From NCBI GenBank assembly GCA_036940085.1, contig JALLBK010000076.1, positions 1 through 51,379 of the forward strand: a DNA stretch of 51,379 bases, given 5' to 3'. Every line of letters begins with the position of its first letter. Positions within the stretch are counted from its first letter, which is position 1. Of this stretch, positions 20,901-31,810 are shown piece after piece. The translations under genes and the position numbers were made by a program. Below the pieces are notes generated by a model, which worked only from the letters and a program-made list of their open reading frames with translations, did not search any database and had not been told where the DNA came from. The stretch is from Discostella pseudostelligera (taxonomy: Eukaryota; Bacillariophyta; Thalassiosirophyceae; Thalassiosirales; Thalassiosiraceae).

Positions 20901-22735
20901 GGGGAAAATATAGATAGCAACAGACCGCGCAACCGCACTCCAAAAGGAGGACTAGGGGAGATTTCCCAAGATCGTAACGCTTTGGCGCTCAAGCACAAAT
21001 ACGACGCTAATGAGCTATCACGTAAATGCCTGACCATTGCATGCTCTGGTTTGCTCGCAGGGATTATTCGACGGGATCCACTGAGACTTTTTGCCGAGCC
21101 AGTGCCAGCGGATGTCGAAGAGTATTATCATGTCATCAAGGATCCGATCGATTGTAGTGCTTTGAGACAACTGATTCTCGCTTCAAAATATACATCGCTC
21201 GGATCATTTATATCTGATGCCCGAAGACTCTGGTAAGTTTGATTTGCGCTTTTTGATATTAATTTGCTTACGATACGTCCTCCGCCTAACTTGCAAGTTG
21301 TTGCTCTCACGCTCGCAATACATTCGTAGTATTAATGCATGTGTTTTTAATGCGGCTGATAGTTTGTATGCAAAGACAGCTCAGAAAATTTTCGATTCAA
21401 TTCAGATAATGCACGATAGGGCGAAGAAATGGACCACTATCATAAAAAATGCTCATGCATCCTCCTTCATTGCAAATGAGGATGGGAAATGCAAGGGTGA
21501 AATAGATGTATTCAAGGACGTGAAGCTGGCGTGGCCTGGAGCGATAGAGTTACTCGAGGTGGATGGAGAATGGCTGAAAAAGGTAGCAGCATCTGATTTT
21601 ACGAGGACAAGCGAAAATGAAATAGCATATTACGGGTCGCTGGCGGTCAAAAGGGCCACATCCGCTGCGAAGGCGTCCTTGGAAAGTTACCCAGACGTAA
21701 GCGGGGCTAAACAGCTTGTAATAAAGCGATCTCACGTCCAAGACGAAGCTTTGCGAAAGCAAGTGAACGCTGCCGCAGCATTACATGTTGGTCCAATAGA
21801 GCTATGTGACGAGCCCGATTGGAGAGAGTTCCAGCTTCTTAAGTTACTGAAGCGGATCCGGAAACATCGTGTCGACAGGTTAATGACTTCAGAGAGTTGC
21901 TGCGCTCGGTGTGATGGATTCAAGACCGATGAAACAAGTAAGGTTGTTACTATGTTACGAAGTGATTTCAAGAGGACGATCGAATCAACTCGTCCGAGGA
22001 TTGCAGCCTCTCGAATGGCCTGCTTCAATTCACGAGAATTAAACGCAGTGCAGAGCACTATAGCTTGTACTCCTCTTGAAGCAATAGACCGGATAGCCAC
22101 CGACAGTATGGTTAGCGTACGAGGCAGTCGAATACATGGATGGGGACTTTATGCTGACCACCCTTTTCAAGAAGGCGATATAGTTGCGGAATACATTGGA
22201 GAATATGTCAGTGATGCTGTAGCGGATTTGCGGGAGAGGCGTTACCGTGAGCAGCGGATTCAGGACTATCAGTTCCGGATAGACGGGAGCCTCGTAAGTT
22301 ATTCCCAATACTTGTGTTTTGATATTGACATTTCACTCACAATATGCCTCGTTTTCGATAGGTTATCGATGCCACCCTTCGTGGTGGTCATGCAAGGTAC
22401 ATCAACCACAGCTGCAGCCCCAATTGTACCGCGAAAATCGTCAAAGGGCAGTCTCCCAATGAGCACTTGAAACGTGTCTTTATCGTCTGCCAACGGGACA
22501 TCAATGCTTCGGAAGAACTATCGTATGACTATAACTTCCCGTTGGAAATGAATTTAGACTTGCGCATTCCGTGCAACTGCGGCTCAAAGCAATGTCGAGG
22601 ATTCATGAACTGGGACATACCAGAGAAAAGCAACATTTGCAGTACCAGAGTGTCGAGGAGCGGAGCAATACCATACTTGGCCTACAACCACCCGTTGCAG
22701 TACGAGAAGGGTCTTCACATGGGCATCACGACAGG
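17906..22735 (+). CDS. Trithorax-like histone methyltransferase: RanBP2 fingers, PHD, bromodomain, SET, post-SET
   Basis: Probable nuclear histone H3 lysine methyltransferase of the SET1/trithorax class. Exons read as 17906-19951 (with one unresolved frame change at 19322-19480), 20035-21232, 21330-22293 and 22362 to the assembly join. In order I see: a RanBP2-type finger (CPIC-x10-CSSC, about residue 110); a C4HC3 PHD finger (18709-18850); a further Cys/His cluster (18910-19060); a Cys/Trp motif [10 protein letters not shown] before 19900; two more RanBP2-like fingers (20407-20466, 20826-20880); a bromodomain (21010-21440) split by an intron; and a SET domain ([30 protein letters not shown]) with post-[11 protein letters not shown]. 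The usual catalytic motifs are intact. The extreme C-terminus after about 22663 is replaced by a 72-bp copy of the fluoride-exporter gene and an undetermined base, so the true end is missing. Start at 17906 or 18104 is uncertain. Confidence 0.85.
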
Positions 22736-22736
22736 N
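22664..22736 (+). other. Assembly join: misplaced 72-bp copy ending in an undetermined base
   Basis: Bases 22664-22735 are identical to 25660-25731 inside the fluoride-exporter gene, and an N follows at 22736. The segment keeps an open frame with the SET protein, but the peptide it adds ([15 protein letters not shown]) belongs to a membrane domain. An exact duplicate that stops at an N is best read as a contig-end or gap-filling artefact rather than biology. Confidence 0.8.
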
Positions 22737-22759
22737 AACCAGCCTCCACCTTCACCAAA

Positions 22760-24637
22760 ATGAAGTCGCCGCTGTCGCAGCCGCCGCGAGACTACAGCGC
22801 TGGAGGTCCGAAGCTCCGCCCACCACTGGCCGACAATTCCCGTACCGATCGTCATCGTAAGGGCCTATGTGAGAATTGTCGCAATGTTCAATGCTACGAA
22901 ATAAAGCGAATTGTGGGCCTGTTCCCTGTCAAAGTTCCATTGACGAAGCCCGGTAAGGTTTTCAATGGAATATGTCTGGATTGTTATCCACATCGTGATC
23001 CAGATAGATCAGTGGCTGGTTCATCTGCGACATTGAAACAGAACAACTTGAATAGGAGTGGTGCTGGTGGGGATGCATTCCAAGGCGAGAATAGCACTCG
23101 AGAAGTGCACCGTCGTGATTCTAACGACGAGAAGATAGAGGAACAAGTTGCAGCCACCCCAAATTACGGCACCTCTCACACTCGAGACGTGCACCGCAGT
23201 GACTCTCGCGAAAAAACGATTGATGAACAAGCCGCCAACCTTCCCAAATACGGCACCTCTCACAACCCTCATTCGAGCAGACGAGAAGTTGAAGATAATA
23301 TTAACGCCCTCTCGAATGAAGAAAAGGTCGAGGAACAATCAGCCGAAGATCTAAGTTACGATGAGAATTTCCCTCCATCAAGCGGCAGGGGAATGGGCAA
23401 CGTCAATAGGGTTTCCTTGGCACAAAGCAATTCCAGCCTCGATACAGATGTGCCGGACGCTCTGACCAAATATGTGAAAGATTACCATGATCAGAATCCG
23501 GAGGCGCCTATGAAGTTTGATCCTTCAAACACAAACGCAGAAATTCATGTTCAAGAATCCTTGCTAGTAGATGACCAATCAGTGGTAACTCTCGGATCAG
23601 GCTTCGAGACGATTGCGACACGGCAAAAGCCCCTACGATCCAACCTAATGCCCATCAGCGAATCTGTCATTGAACAACCTGTTGTGGCGCCTCATGTCGC
23701 AGCATTACCGGCACAGGTGATCAATTTACGTGAACTTGTTGAGCAGTGTATCGGGGCAGGCTTGGATGATACCGCCATTGATATAATCAGGGGAGAAATA
23801 ATCAGAGACAATTCCGGATCCAAGAATATTGACCTTGCGTTGTACTGCTTTAACACGCTGTGGTCACTTGCGCGCAAAAGCGACGATAACAAGAGACAGA
23901 TCATCACGGGAAACACACCATCAACGTATGATGCGATCCTCGAGGCTATGGATGTGCATATAAAGTCGGCTGAACTTCAAGCGAAGGGTTGTGGTTTAAT
24001 GTTGTCATTGTCGATGGTACCAAATAACAGAACGCATGTTGCATCGTTTGGGGGATGTGATGCTATACTGAAAGCTATGAATTGGCACCAGGAGATTGAA
24101 TCAATGCAAGCGATGGCTATCCGAGCATTGAAAGTGCTATCGTTTGATTCAGTCGGTAGAAGGGTGTTGTGCACGTGGGGGGCGCCGATCATTGTGGCGG
24201 ATGCTATGCTCATGCACACGAACAACCCTTCAATTCAATCAGAAGGAAGCGTAATATTGAGTAATCTTGCAGTCGATGATAAGAATCAAACAGTTTTACC
24301 CGTCAGTGAGCGGGAGATTGATGCGATTATAAGAGGGATGATCGAACATCCCGATTCACTAACAGTCCATGAGGCAGCGTAAGTTCAAAATATTTGCAGT
24401 AATCCTCGGATATTGCTGACTCTCATCTCATGTCGTATCTTTCTACTCCACACAAATATCAGTTGCTCAACGTTAACGAGCCTTGCTTCCTTAGCTGTTA
24501 ATGCGTCACTCATACGCCACCATAAAATGAGGGAGGCAGCGCTCGAGGTGGCCCTCGAAAAATATTCGTACAGTGTACGGACTACAGTTTCTACTCTATT
24601 GCAGCGTTTGAGGGTTGATGCAGCGGATATGATATAG
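22760..24637 (+). CDS. Armadillo-like repeat protein with N-terminal Cys motif
   Basis: Two exons, 22760-24378 and 24463-24637, joined across GTAAGT..ATCAG, giving 597 aa. The ATG at 22760 is the first in frame after the assembly join, and the 5' region may be incomplete. Near the N-terminus is a Cys motif (GLCENCRNVQCYEIKR, then KVPLTKPGKVFNGICLDCYP) that I associate with diatom proteins of unknown function; four of its cysteines form two CxxC pairs that could bind zinc. A disordered, charged middle with an imperfect repeat (R-x-VHR-x-DS) follows. The C-terminal 260 residues are helical armadillo/HEAT-like repeats (YCFNTLWSLARKSDDNKRQI; AKGCGLMLSLSMVPNNRTHV; TLTSLASLAVNASLIRHHKM). Probably a protein-binding scaffold; the partner is unknown. 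Confidence 0.8.
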
Positions 24638-25150
24638 AGAGGAGACGAATCATGAAGTGTCATAATATTTTATGTTAAGATGTTCAGAGTATCGCATCCC
24701 AATCCTATATCTTTCTTGGGACGATATCGAGTTGAACGAGGTATGAGACGACAATTGGTGCAAGTCAGCTTTTTTTGCAACGACAAATCAAGTCCTAATA
24801 ATGTGATTTAGCAACGATGATCAATTTTAGCAATATTGTACTACTACCACCAATCTTTTTCATCGCAAGAGTGAAGAGGTTATCATCATGAACGAATTGA
24901 TGAAGATGATTGTTGATGTTGTTGATCTCTGCCCAGGCCGCAATCATTCTCTGCATGACATCGACCTGCCACGTGTAAGTACAAATGTTTTGGCGAAGAA
25001 TTATTGGCGGGAAGTCAATTGTGGCGATACAATACTGTGGCTGTGGCCGGCGATCGAGGGGAAGAAGTGCGGCGAAAATGGTGGGAAGAGAGGTGATCAA
25101 GGATAATATTGATCCGAATTGAGATTGATGAACGATGAACAATCAGGACG
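24638..25150. promoter_or_regulatory. Intergenic region / promoter of the fluoride exporter
   Basis: This 513-bp gap separates the armadillo-like gene from the fluoride-exporter gene. It contains CCACGTGT (24969-24976), TTTTGGCGAAGAA (24988-25000) and TTGGCGGGAAG (25004-25014) 135-180 bp before the ATG at 25151. The box types match the composite modules elsewhere, but the spacing is 23 and 37 bp, not 17. No other gene is visible. Confidence 0.5.
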
Positions 25151-26467
25151 ATGACGATAGACGATGATGTTGCCTCGCCCACTTCTATCGATGGCAACGT
25201 TGGCAAAGATGTTTATACTCATTCATTTGCTTCATCAACCGAAGTTGCTGCTATCGCAGATGCTGCTCTAGCTGATAGTGATAGTGTTGCCGATGTCGAT
25301 GCATCTCGTGATGCGCTCCATCGTACCAACGAAAGCGAGGAGGACGGGACAAATAACAAATCAAACGAAAGAAACATGCTACGGGAACAAACTTGGCTTA
25401 ATATCATGTATCTGTCCCTTTTCTCTATTATTGGTAGCTCATTGCGTGTATTCATGGGGAGAATCTTTGGTGGAGATTGCGAATTGAATGCCGAGGGAGG
25501 TCAAATCAATGATTTTCTCTGGCCGTCATCACACTCAATCTGCATCACAGCATCGGGAAAGACCGAACAGTACGGAGGAGCGCTCTTTATTGATTTACCA
25601 GCGAATATGTTGGGATCTTTCATAATGGGATGTAACGTTTGCCATTCGATGGATTGGCCAGCAATACCATACTTGGCCTACAACCACCCGTTGCAGTACG
25701 AGAAGGGTCTTCACATGGGCATCACGACAGGATTTTGTGGATCATTAACAACATTATCGTCATGGAATTCGCAAATGGTGATGATGATGAATGGAAATGC
25801 CAACCCCTACCTCGGAAGCCAAGTGATAGCCGCGTTATTCGGGTATATTTTGGGATTGCAAACAAGCCTAGTTAGCTTCCGAGCGGGGAGAGCGTTTGCA
25901 GAATTCGTTCATGCCAAAAGAAATCCCGATCATGATTCATACGGAAATGAAATTCGTTGGAGATATTATCATTATCATCTGTCTTGGATCATACCGATGA
26001 TACTGCTCATCATTAGCGGAACTCTGATCGCTGTCTACGTAGCTGGGGACATGCATTGGGACATCCATTACTACCGTCAACTCTGGATTGCCTGTATCCT
26101 GGCTCCTCTCGGAACGTTGTTGAGATGGAAGCTGAGTGCATGGAATGGAAAATTCTCCTTTCCGCTTGGAACTTTTCTTTCAAACGTCATGGCAAGTATA
26201 GTTTCTGCGGCTATCACAGCATTGGTCAATGTTGAATCGAACGATGTCGGTACAGCGAATTGGGAGATGCCTACGATGCAAGCAATATCTTTGGGATTTA
26301 CAGGTTGCCTATCAACGGTTTCCACTTTTGCAAAAGAATGTGTGGAGATAGGAGAAAGAAATCCGCCTTACAGCAAAAAGCAATTTTTGTATTCGCATGG
26401 GACATTGTTTACCTGCTGCATTGCAGGGTTCATGGTGTACAGTGTAATATCAAGATTTTGCATATAA
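25151..26467 (+). CDS. FEX: Fluoride export protein with two fused CrcB domains
   Basis: Single exon, 438 aa. An acidic N-terminal extension of about 80 residues precedes two CrcB/Fluc-type domains fused in tandem, the eukaryotic FEX arrangement. Each domain has the family's pore Asn (DLPANMLGSFIMG; TFLSNVMASIVSA) and the phenylalanine-box loop (TGFCGSLTTLSSWNSQ; LGFTGCLSTVSTFAKE). Between them a basic loop (RWRYYHYHLSW) and several hydrophobic spans fit about eight membrane segments in all. The family exports F- across the plasma membrane, protecting cells from weak-acid fluoride entry. The first domain carries an insertion (about residues 100-140) before its conserved Asn. Bases 25660-25731 are duplicated at the assembly join at 22664-22735; this copy is the native one because it sits within the intact domain. 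Confidence 0.93.
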   Translation: MTIDDDVASPTSIDGNVGKDVYTHSFASSTEVAAIADAALADSDSVADVDASRDALHRTNESEEDGTNNKSNERNMLREQTWLNIMYLSLFSIIGSSLRVFMGRIFGGDCELNAEGGQINDFLWPSSHSICITASGKTEQYGGALFIDLPANMLGSFIMGCNVCHSMDWPAIPYLAYNHPLQYEKGLHMGITTGFCGSLTTLSSWNSQMVMMMNGNANPYLGSQVIAALFGYILGLQTSLVSFRAGRAFAEFVHAKRNPDHDSYGNEIRWRYYHYHLSWIIPMILLIISGTLIAVYVAGDMHWDIHYYRQLWIACILAPLGTLLRWKLSAWNGKFSFPLGTFLSNVMASIVSAAITALVNVESNDVGTANWEMPTMQAISLGFTGCLSTVSTFAKECVEIGERNPPYSKKQFLYSHGTLFTCCIAGFMVYSVISRFCI

Positions 26468-26501
26468 TTTACCTCATGTCTGTTCAGAATCCCAAGTAGT
26501 A

Positions 26502-28049
26502 TTATGCATTTACGATTGCCAATGCTCCCAATTCTACGCAACATCGGGCGAATGAAAGCAGTGTAAACTCACAAAGCATCGAAAGTTGGGCCCTTTCCTG
26601 CTCACCATCCTCTGATTCAATTATGTCACGTAGATCCATAACTTTGACGCGCAATTCTGTATCGCTCTTCAGCTTACTCAGGATCTTCATCAATATCGGC
26701 ATTGTCTCTTCTCTTACTGTCAACCCTCGCAAACATCCTTCGTCTAATACAACACTGCTTCGTTCTTCCGAAGTACTGACTCTAATGATGCTATGCAATG
26801 TCAAGCGTGCGGCCGCAACATCTCCGACACATTCATAAGGACCATCGACGGATTTTCGCTTTTTACATTGATTCGTCTGTAACTTTTCCCGATGTTTAGC
26901 GGTATGATCATTTTGCAAACGATACTTTTTGCGCAACATCTCTTCTAATAATGAAGGGGTCACAACGCTATGAATGATATCCATAGCATTATCGAGTTGT
27001 TGCTTCATGCAAGGATATACCGGTGCGGAATTGTCACTTGGAGAAAAACTTTCATATTCTTTGCAAGGCCCAATAGGTAGAGCTTTTCTAAAGTTTGTCA
27101 ATCCGTCAAGCGTCTCTCTTATAGTTTCGGATAGCAGTACTGACATGCACCAATCATGTGTGGCGATCGCAACAGTAATGTGAAAGCTGGGTTCATATTC
27201 TGATGTAGCATCGCTGATATTCTCAGTAGTAGCCTCATGCACATATCCTCTTGGAAGGTAAAGCACATCGCCTGGGCATAAAACCACCTCGCAATTATTG
27301 AAACATAGCCCCCCCCGAAGAACTGATAATTCTACCGCATTCCCATGCTTTCCAACCTGCTCCTTATCAAATGGATACTCAACTGGTACCTTCTTATAGA
27401 CTTTCCATCTCTTTTTCCCTAGTATTTGCAGAACTAAAACATCTCGATCATCAGCGTGGGCCGCGACTGCATGGGAACATGCAGGTGTCAGGTATGCATT
27501 TGCATAAACGTGAGCTGATGTTCAAGAGCAAACGAACAGTGAGATGTAGAAAAATAAACAGCCAGCAACGAGTTCAGAGTACGATAGCTTACGGAAAGTA
27601 TGCTGCAAATCATCACACAATCTTGCGATGGTTGAATGATGCAAATCAGCATGATTTATGATTACCGAGCAGCCGTCAAGGTAAGCGGCATGTGGGTTGG
27701 ATGCATACAAAGTGTCTGGGTCAGTAATGGGGTTGCCATTTTGAAAAAACAAAGGCGGTGAGGTTCCCGTTGTTGAATATTCGCGACGACAGTGATGCAA
27801 TAATGCAGCAACTCCATCCCAACCAATGTCAATTGTGTGTCGAAGCGGATTGGTATCGTTGGCGCTACTACTCTCCGAGTTCCCAGTGGTGATGTGTGTA
27901 CCGCGAAAGATAGCCGGCTGCTTTTGATAGATGGAATGAAAGAAATGATGCACTGGAGATGCATGATTTTGATCACTTTCAAGTTCTTCCTCTTTGCCAA
28001 CGCCTAGCTCGCGTGCGGATGAAGCGATGGATTGAAAAGCGGCACTCAT
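26502..28049 (-). CDS. JmjC-domain ribosomal oxygenase (NO66/MINA type)
   Basis: Two exons, 28049-27593 and 27514-26502, joined across GTAAGC..ATCAG (78-bp intron); 489 aa. The JmjC/cupin core is clear. The first iron ligands are in AAHADDRDVLVLQ (HxD, about residue 173), followed by GKKRWKVYK. The distal His is in LPRGYVHEA (about 241). These 2-oxoglutarate/Fe(II) enzymes hydroxylate a histidine on large-subunit ribosomal proteins, and some are also proposed to demethylate histones. The N-terminus has the usual FHSIYQKQPAIFRG block, and the C-terminal part a winged-helix-like segment (SFARCCVELGALAIVNA near the end). The gene is divergent from the ribosome-biogenesis helicase DDX54, separated by 376 bp, so shared regulation is plausible. 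Whether it is RIOX1-like or RIOX2-like is not decided. Confidence 0.88.
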
Positions 28050-28425
28050 CGTACACCGTCATCTCCTTATCGTTATCGTCCCGTGATGGAGATGAGGGAT
28101 GAGGTGGATGGAGGATGGTGTACAAACGGGCGGACGAGGATGGTCGGTATTTGAATTTTGCCTTTTGCGGGAAACTAGTGAGTGTAGTTGTTAAGTCATG
28201 TTAAGTATCTTTTTCAATTTCAAATTTTAATTTCAAAATTTGTTAAGTATCTTCCGGGGCCTGTCCGTCCGTCGACCGGCGAAAGCACCACATCCATCAA
28301 TATTCTCCCTTCCTCTCTCCACTCTCCGCGATGGCGATGGTGCATGGTGCAGAAGATGATAGAGATACCTCTCTCTAGTAGGCAGTGCTTGCGGAGGGGC
28401 ATAAAGGAATAGAACTACTCCCACC
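28050..28425. promoter_or_regulatory. Divergent promoter JmjC oxygenase / DDX54
   Basis: The 376-bp gap holds an E2F-like TTTTGCGGGAAA (28163-28174), two copies of TGTTAAGTATCTT (28199-28211, 28241-28253) and an A/T-rich block with AATTTCAAA repeats between them. The same TGTTAAGTATCTTT motif occurs in the SCOT/COX16 promoter at 46053-46066. It may control both flanking genes, which are both linked to ribosome production; this is inferred from position. Confidence 0.5.
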
Positions 28426-31400
28426 ATGTTGGCCTTATCAAGCAGTACAAAGAATAAATCCAAAAGTGGCAATGGATTTGAGTCTCTCAATCTTTCCCCA
28501 CCCGTCTTCGCCGGAATCAAGAGACTTGGCTACAGGACGCCGACGCCGGTCCAGCGCAAGTCGTTGCCAATACTGCTCACCGGTTCGGATGCAGTGGTTA
28601 TGGCACGGACTGGAAGTGAGTTTCGCCAGGATAACAGATTGTCGTGACGAATATGCCATTTACTTACATCTTTTGCTTTCATTCGATTCTCGTGAACAGG
28701 TGGAAAGACTGTTGCATTCTTAGCTCCAGTGCTTGAGCGTTTGCTGGCAGCTCGCGGCGATAATGGCAATGGCACTTCCGGCATCAGTAACAGAGGCGGC
28801 GGCAATTTTAGATCTGCCTTCGCCGTCATTCTCTCTCCCACACGTGAACTATCCGTGCAAACATTAAAGGTGTTACGAAATTTGGGACATGCATGCATAC
28901 AAAATTATCAATTCAACTTTGTGGGCATTAATGGAGGCGAATCTATGGAGAATCAATTTGCATTACTATCCTCCCATCCGGATGTGATTGTGGCTACACC
29001 TGGACGACTGGCGCATCATTTAAGTGAGATTCCTGATTTTCATCTACGACAGTGCGAGATGGTTGTATTTGATGAAGCCGACAGGCTATTCGAGATGGGA
29101 TTTGCACTCCAGCTGCGACAGATTTGCCATTCTATGCCAGAGCATCGACAGACGATGCTGTTCTCCGCAACTATGCCGAAGGCATTGATGGAGTTTACTA
29201 AGACGGGGATGATGCATGATCCTACAGTGGTTCGGTTAGACTCAGAAGTGCAAGTCAGTGATGATTTGAGGATTGCGTTTATCACTTGTCGAAGTGCCGA
29301 GAAGGAGGCCGTGTTGTTGCATCTAGTTCGTGACGTGTTGCCATTGATGAAGGGGTCTGAATCGCAAGGTGTTGACGATGAAGAGAAGGATGACCAAGCG
29401 ACGGATTCAAAGAAGAAAAAGAAGGAGAAGAAGCACGTGGGGAAGCACTCCAAGCGTGGACTTACTCTGATCTTTGCCGCGACGAGACACCACGTGGAGT
29501 ACCTAACGCTATTGCTGACAACATCTGGCCTCCCTGCAACTCATATATACGGAAACATGGACAATGCCGCAAGGCAGCAAAATCTAAACTCTTTTCAAAA
29601 TGGTCAATGCCCGATATTAGTGGTCACAGACGTAGCGGCACGCGGCATTGATATACCATTGATTGATCATGTCATACACTACGCATTTCCACCGTCAGCA
29701 AAATTGTTTATCCACCGTTCTGGTAGAGCAGCGAGAGCTGGTAGGATTGGATATTGTTGGGGAATTATCGATCCTGAAGAGATGCCTTACATGGTTGATT
29801 TACACGTGTTTTTAGGGAGGAAATTGAGTACTGGGCAGAATCAGGAGAGTGAGACCAACGATGACGATGACGTTGGTGAGAAGAAAAAGGAGGGCCTCCC
29901 ATCAGATGTAGCTCAACACCATACAATCGAAGAAATCACTTATACACTCGATGAGATGACACCGGAAATGGTGCACTATGGGTCTGTTCCTGAGTCTGTG
30001 CTGGTGGAAGAAGTGGATAACGTTAGGAGGATTGTAGACTCGGAATTTGCTGGGTCGAACGATGCAGAGATGTTGAGGAACTTGACAAAAGTTTGCAATA
30101 ATGGTTAGTTCTTTTCCAACATGATAATTCAGCATTCAATCGTCATCATTCATTCCTCGTTGCATCGCTTTCTTTGAACAGCCATGAAGCAGTTCCGTCG
30201 GTCCCGCCCGGAGGCAAGTAGGGAAGGGGTAAGGCGTGCAAAGGCTCTTCTCGAAGGCGAAAAAGAAAGTGGAACGGGTCGACGAGTCCTAAACTCACTC
30301 GGCGGTATCCCTCCTCATCCATTATTAAGGCGGATTGAAGTTGAAAAGATCATAGCCTCGACGGGACAACTTTCTAGTGACATGTCTTCAGAGGAGAGGC
30401 AACAGCAATCGGAAGAATCAATGAAGAAAATATCAGATCTTCAAAAGCGGCAGGAGTTTTTACGAGCTATGGCCAATTTTCGCCCAAAGGAAACCGTGTT
30501 CGAAGCTTTTGCCACAGGAGGACAAAAAGATCTCATTTATTCTAGTCAGGTTGACAAGTGCGCCAATGGAAGTGCGGCGGCTTTGATGGCAATGAAAAGT
30601 ATGAGGCGACAAATGAAAATAGCTCGTGACAAGGGTGGCACTCTTGTAGTCGCAGGAAGCAAGTCTGCTATGGCGATAAATGGGGAAATCGACAGTTCAG
30701 GAGTTGATGATGAGAATCAAATAGGTGATGACAGAGACTGCGGCAATACCACGATCGTCCCGGCTAGCACTGCTCAAAAGGAACCGAAGCGTCGACTCTC
30801 CAAAGCAGAACGGAAGGAAATGAAAAAGAACCCAAACTTCATTCCCAATTCTAGTAGTGCTGCAAAGAAATCGACCAAGCGTGGAGCTGACTTCCGCGAT
30901 GATCTTCATTTTATTGAATCTGCTGTCACACATGACACAGCTGCTGCCGCTCGAAGCCGACAAGTCGAGGCAGCAATGCAACCTTCCGCATCAAGTAACT
31001 CGAAGGGATCAGTTGCCCTTGCCCATCGTATCGAAGAAAATATGTTGGACATCGTTGGAGATGAAAACGTTGACCTAGTAAAGCGACAACGCATGATGAG
31101 ATGGGATAAGAGCAAGCGCAAATATGTCCAAACAACGGTGGGAGATGAGCTGAGCGGAGAGTCCAAGAGTAAGAAAATAAGGTTAGAAAGCGGACAGTTG
31201 GTGAAGAGCGACAAGGCGAAGCTTGGTGAGCTGTATGAAAAGTGGCAGAAGAAGACTAATCGTAGTATTGGGAGAGTGGGCGTTTTTGATGACGTTACTG
31301 CGGGTGATGAGGTAGACGTCGCATCCGGTCCATTCAACAAAGGCAAAATGGCTGGTGGCAAGAAAGCCAAGGCAGACAATACTAGTGATGAAAAGAAGAC

Positions 31401-31599
31401 CGCGACAGCTATCCAGAAGGAACGCGAAAAGATAGAGAACATGAAGCTGAAAAACATGAAGAAGGGAGATCGCAGACAGTTAGAGCGCAAAAAGCGTTCA
31501 GAGAAGGCCTCTGCCTCGCCTAGTTCTGGTAAAAAGGGGACCAAGGCAAAGAAGGGGCCAAGCGGAAGATGGCATGGTAAAAAGGGAGGAAAGCGATAA
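28426..31599 (+). CDS. DDX54: DEAD-box RNA helicase DDX54/Dbp10
   Basis: Three exons, 28426-28615, 28700-30103 and 30182-31599, giving 1,003 aa. The first intron splits helicase motif I (ARTG-SGKT). All motifs are present: Q motif ([14 protein letters not shown]), Ia PTRELS, Ib [25 protein letters not shown] and [11 protein letters not shown] Lys/Glu-rich insert sits between the two RecA domains (about 29380-29450). The C-terminus carries the Dbp10-specific block ([36 protein letters not shown]) and a Lys-rich tail ending [11 protein letters not shown]. In yeast Dbp10 acts in the nucleolus in assembly of the 60S subunit. The ATG at 28426 has good context and leads straight into the Q motif. 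Confidence 0.93.
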
Positions 31600-31810
31600 C
31601 GTCGAGAGAGCATGATGCTGCTGATGACTTGTTCCAAACGCGGGAGAATAAGTCATGAATCAAAATCTTTGATTTAAGTAGGGCCGAACTACGTCTAAAG
31701 AGAGACTGTAAATATCTAATGTGAAACAACGTTACATGAGCTGATTATGTTGCAACATCTCGTATTGCTTCGAAAGTGTATGAGGACAATACCTGACAAA
31801 CTACATTGCT

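Noticed and set aside
22664..22735. Real duplication of part of the fluoride exporter into the SET gene
   Set aside because: The copy is exact, ends at an N and adds membrane-type residues to a nuclear enzyme; an assembly error is simpler.
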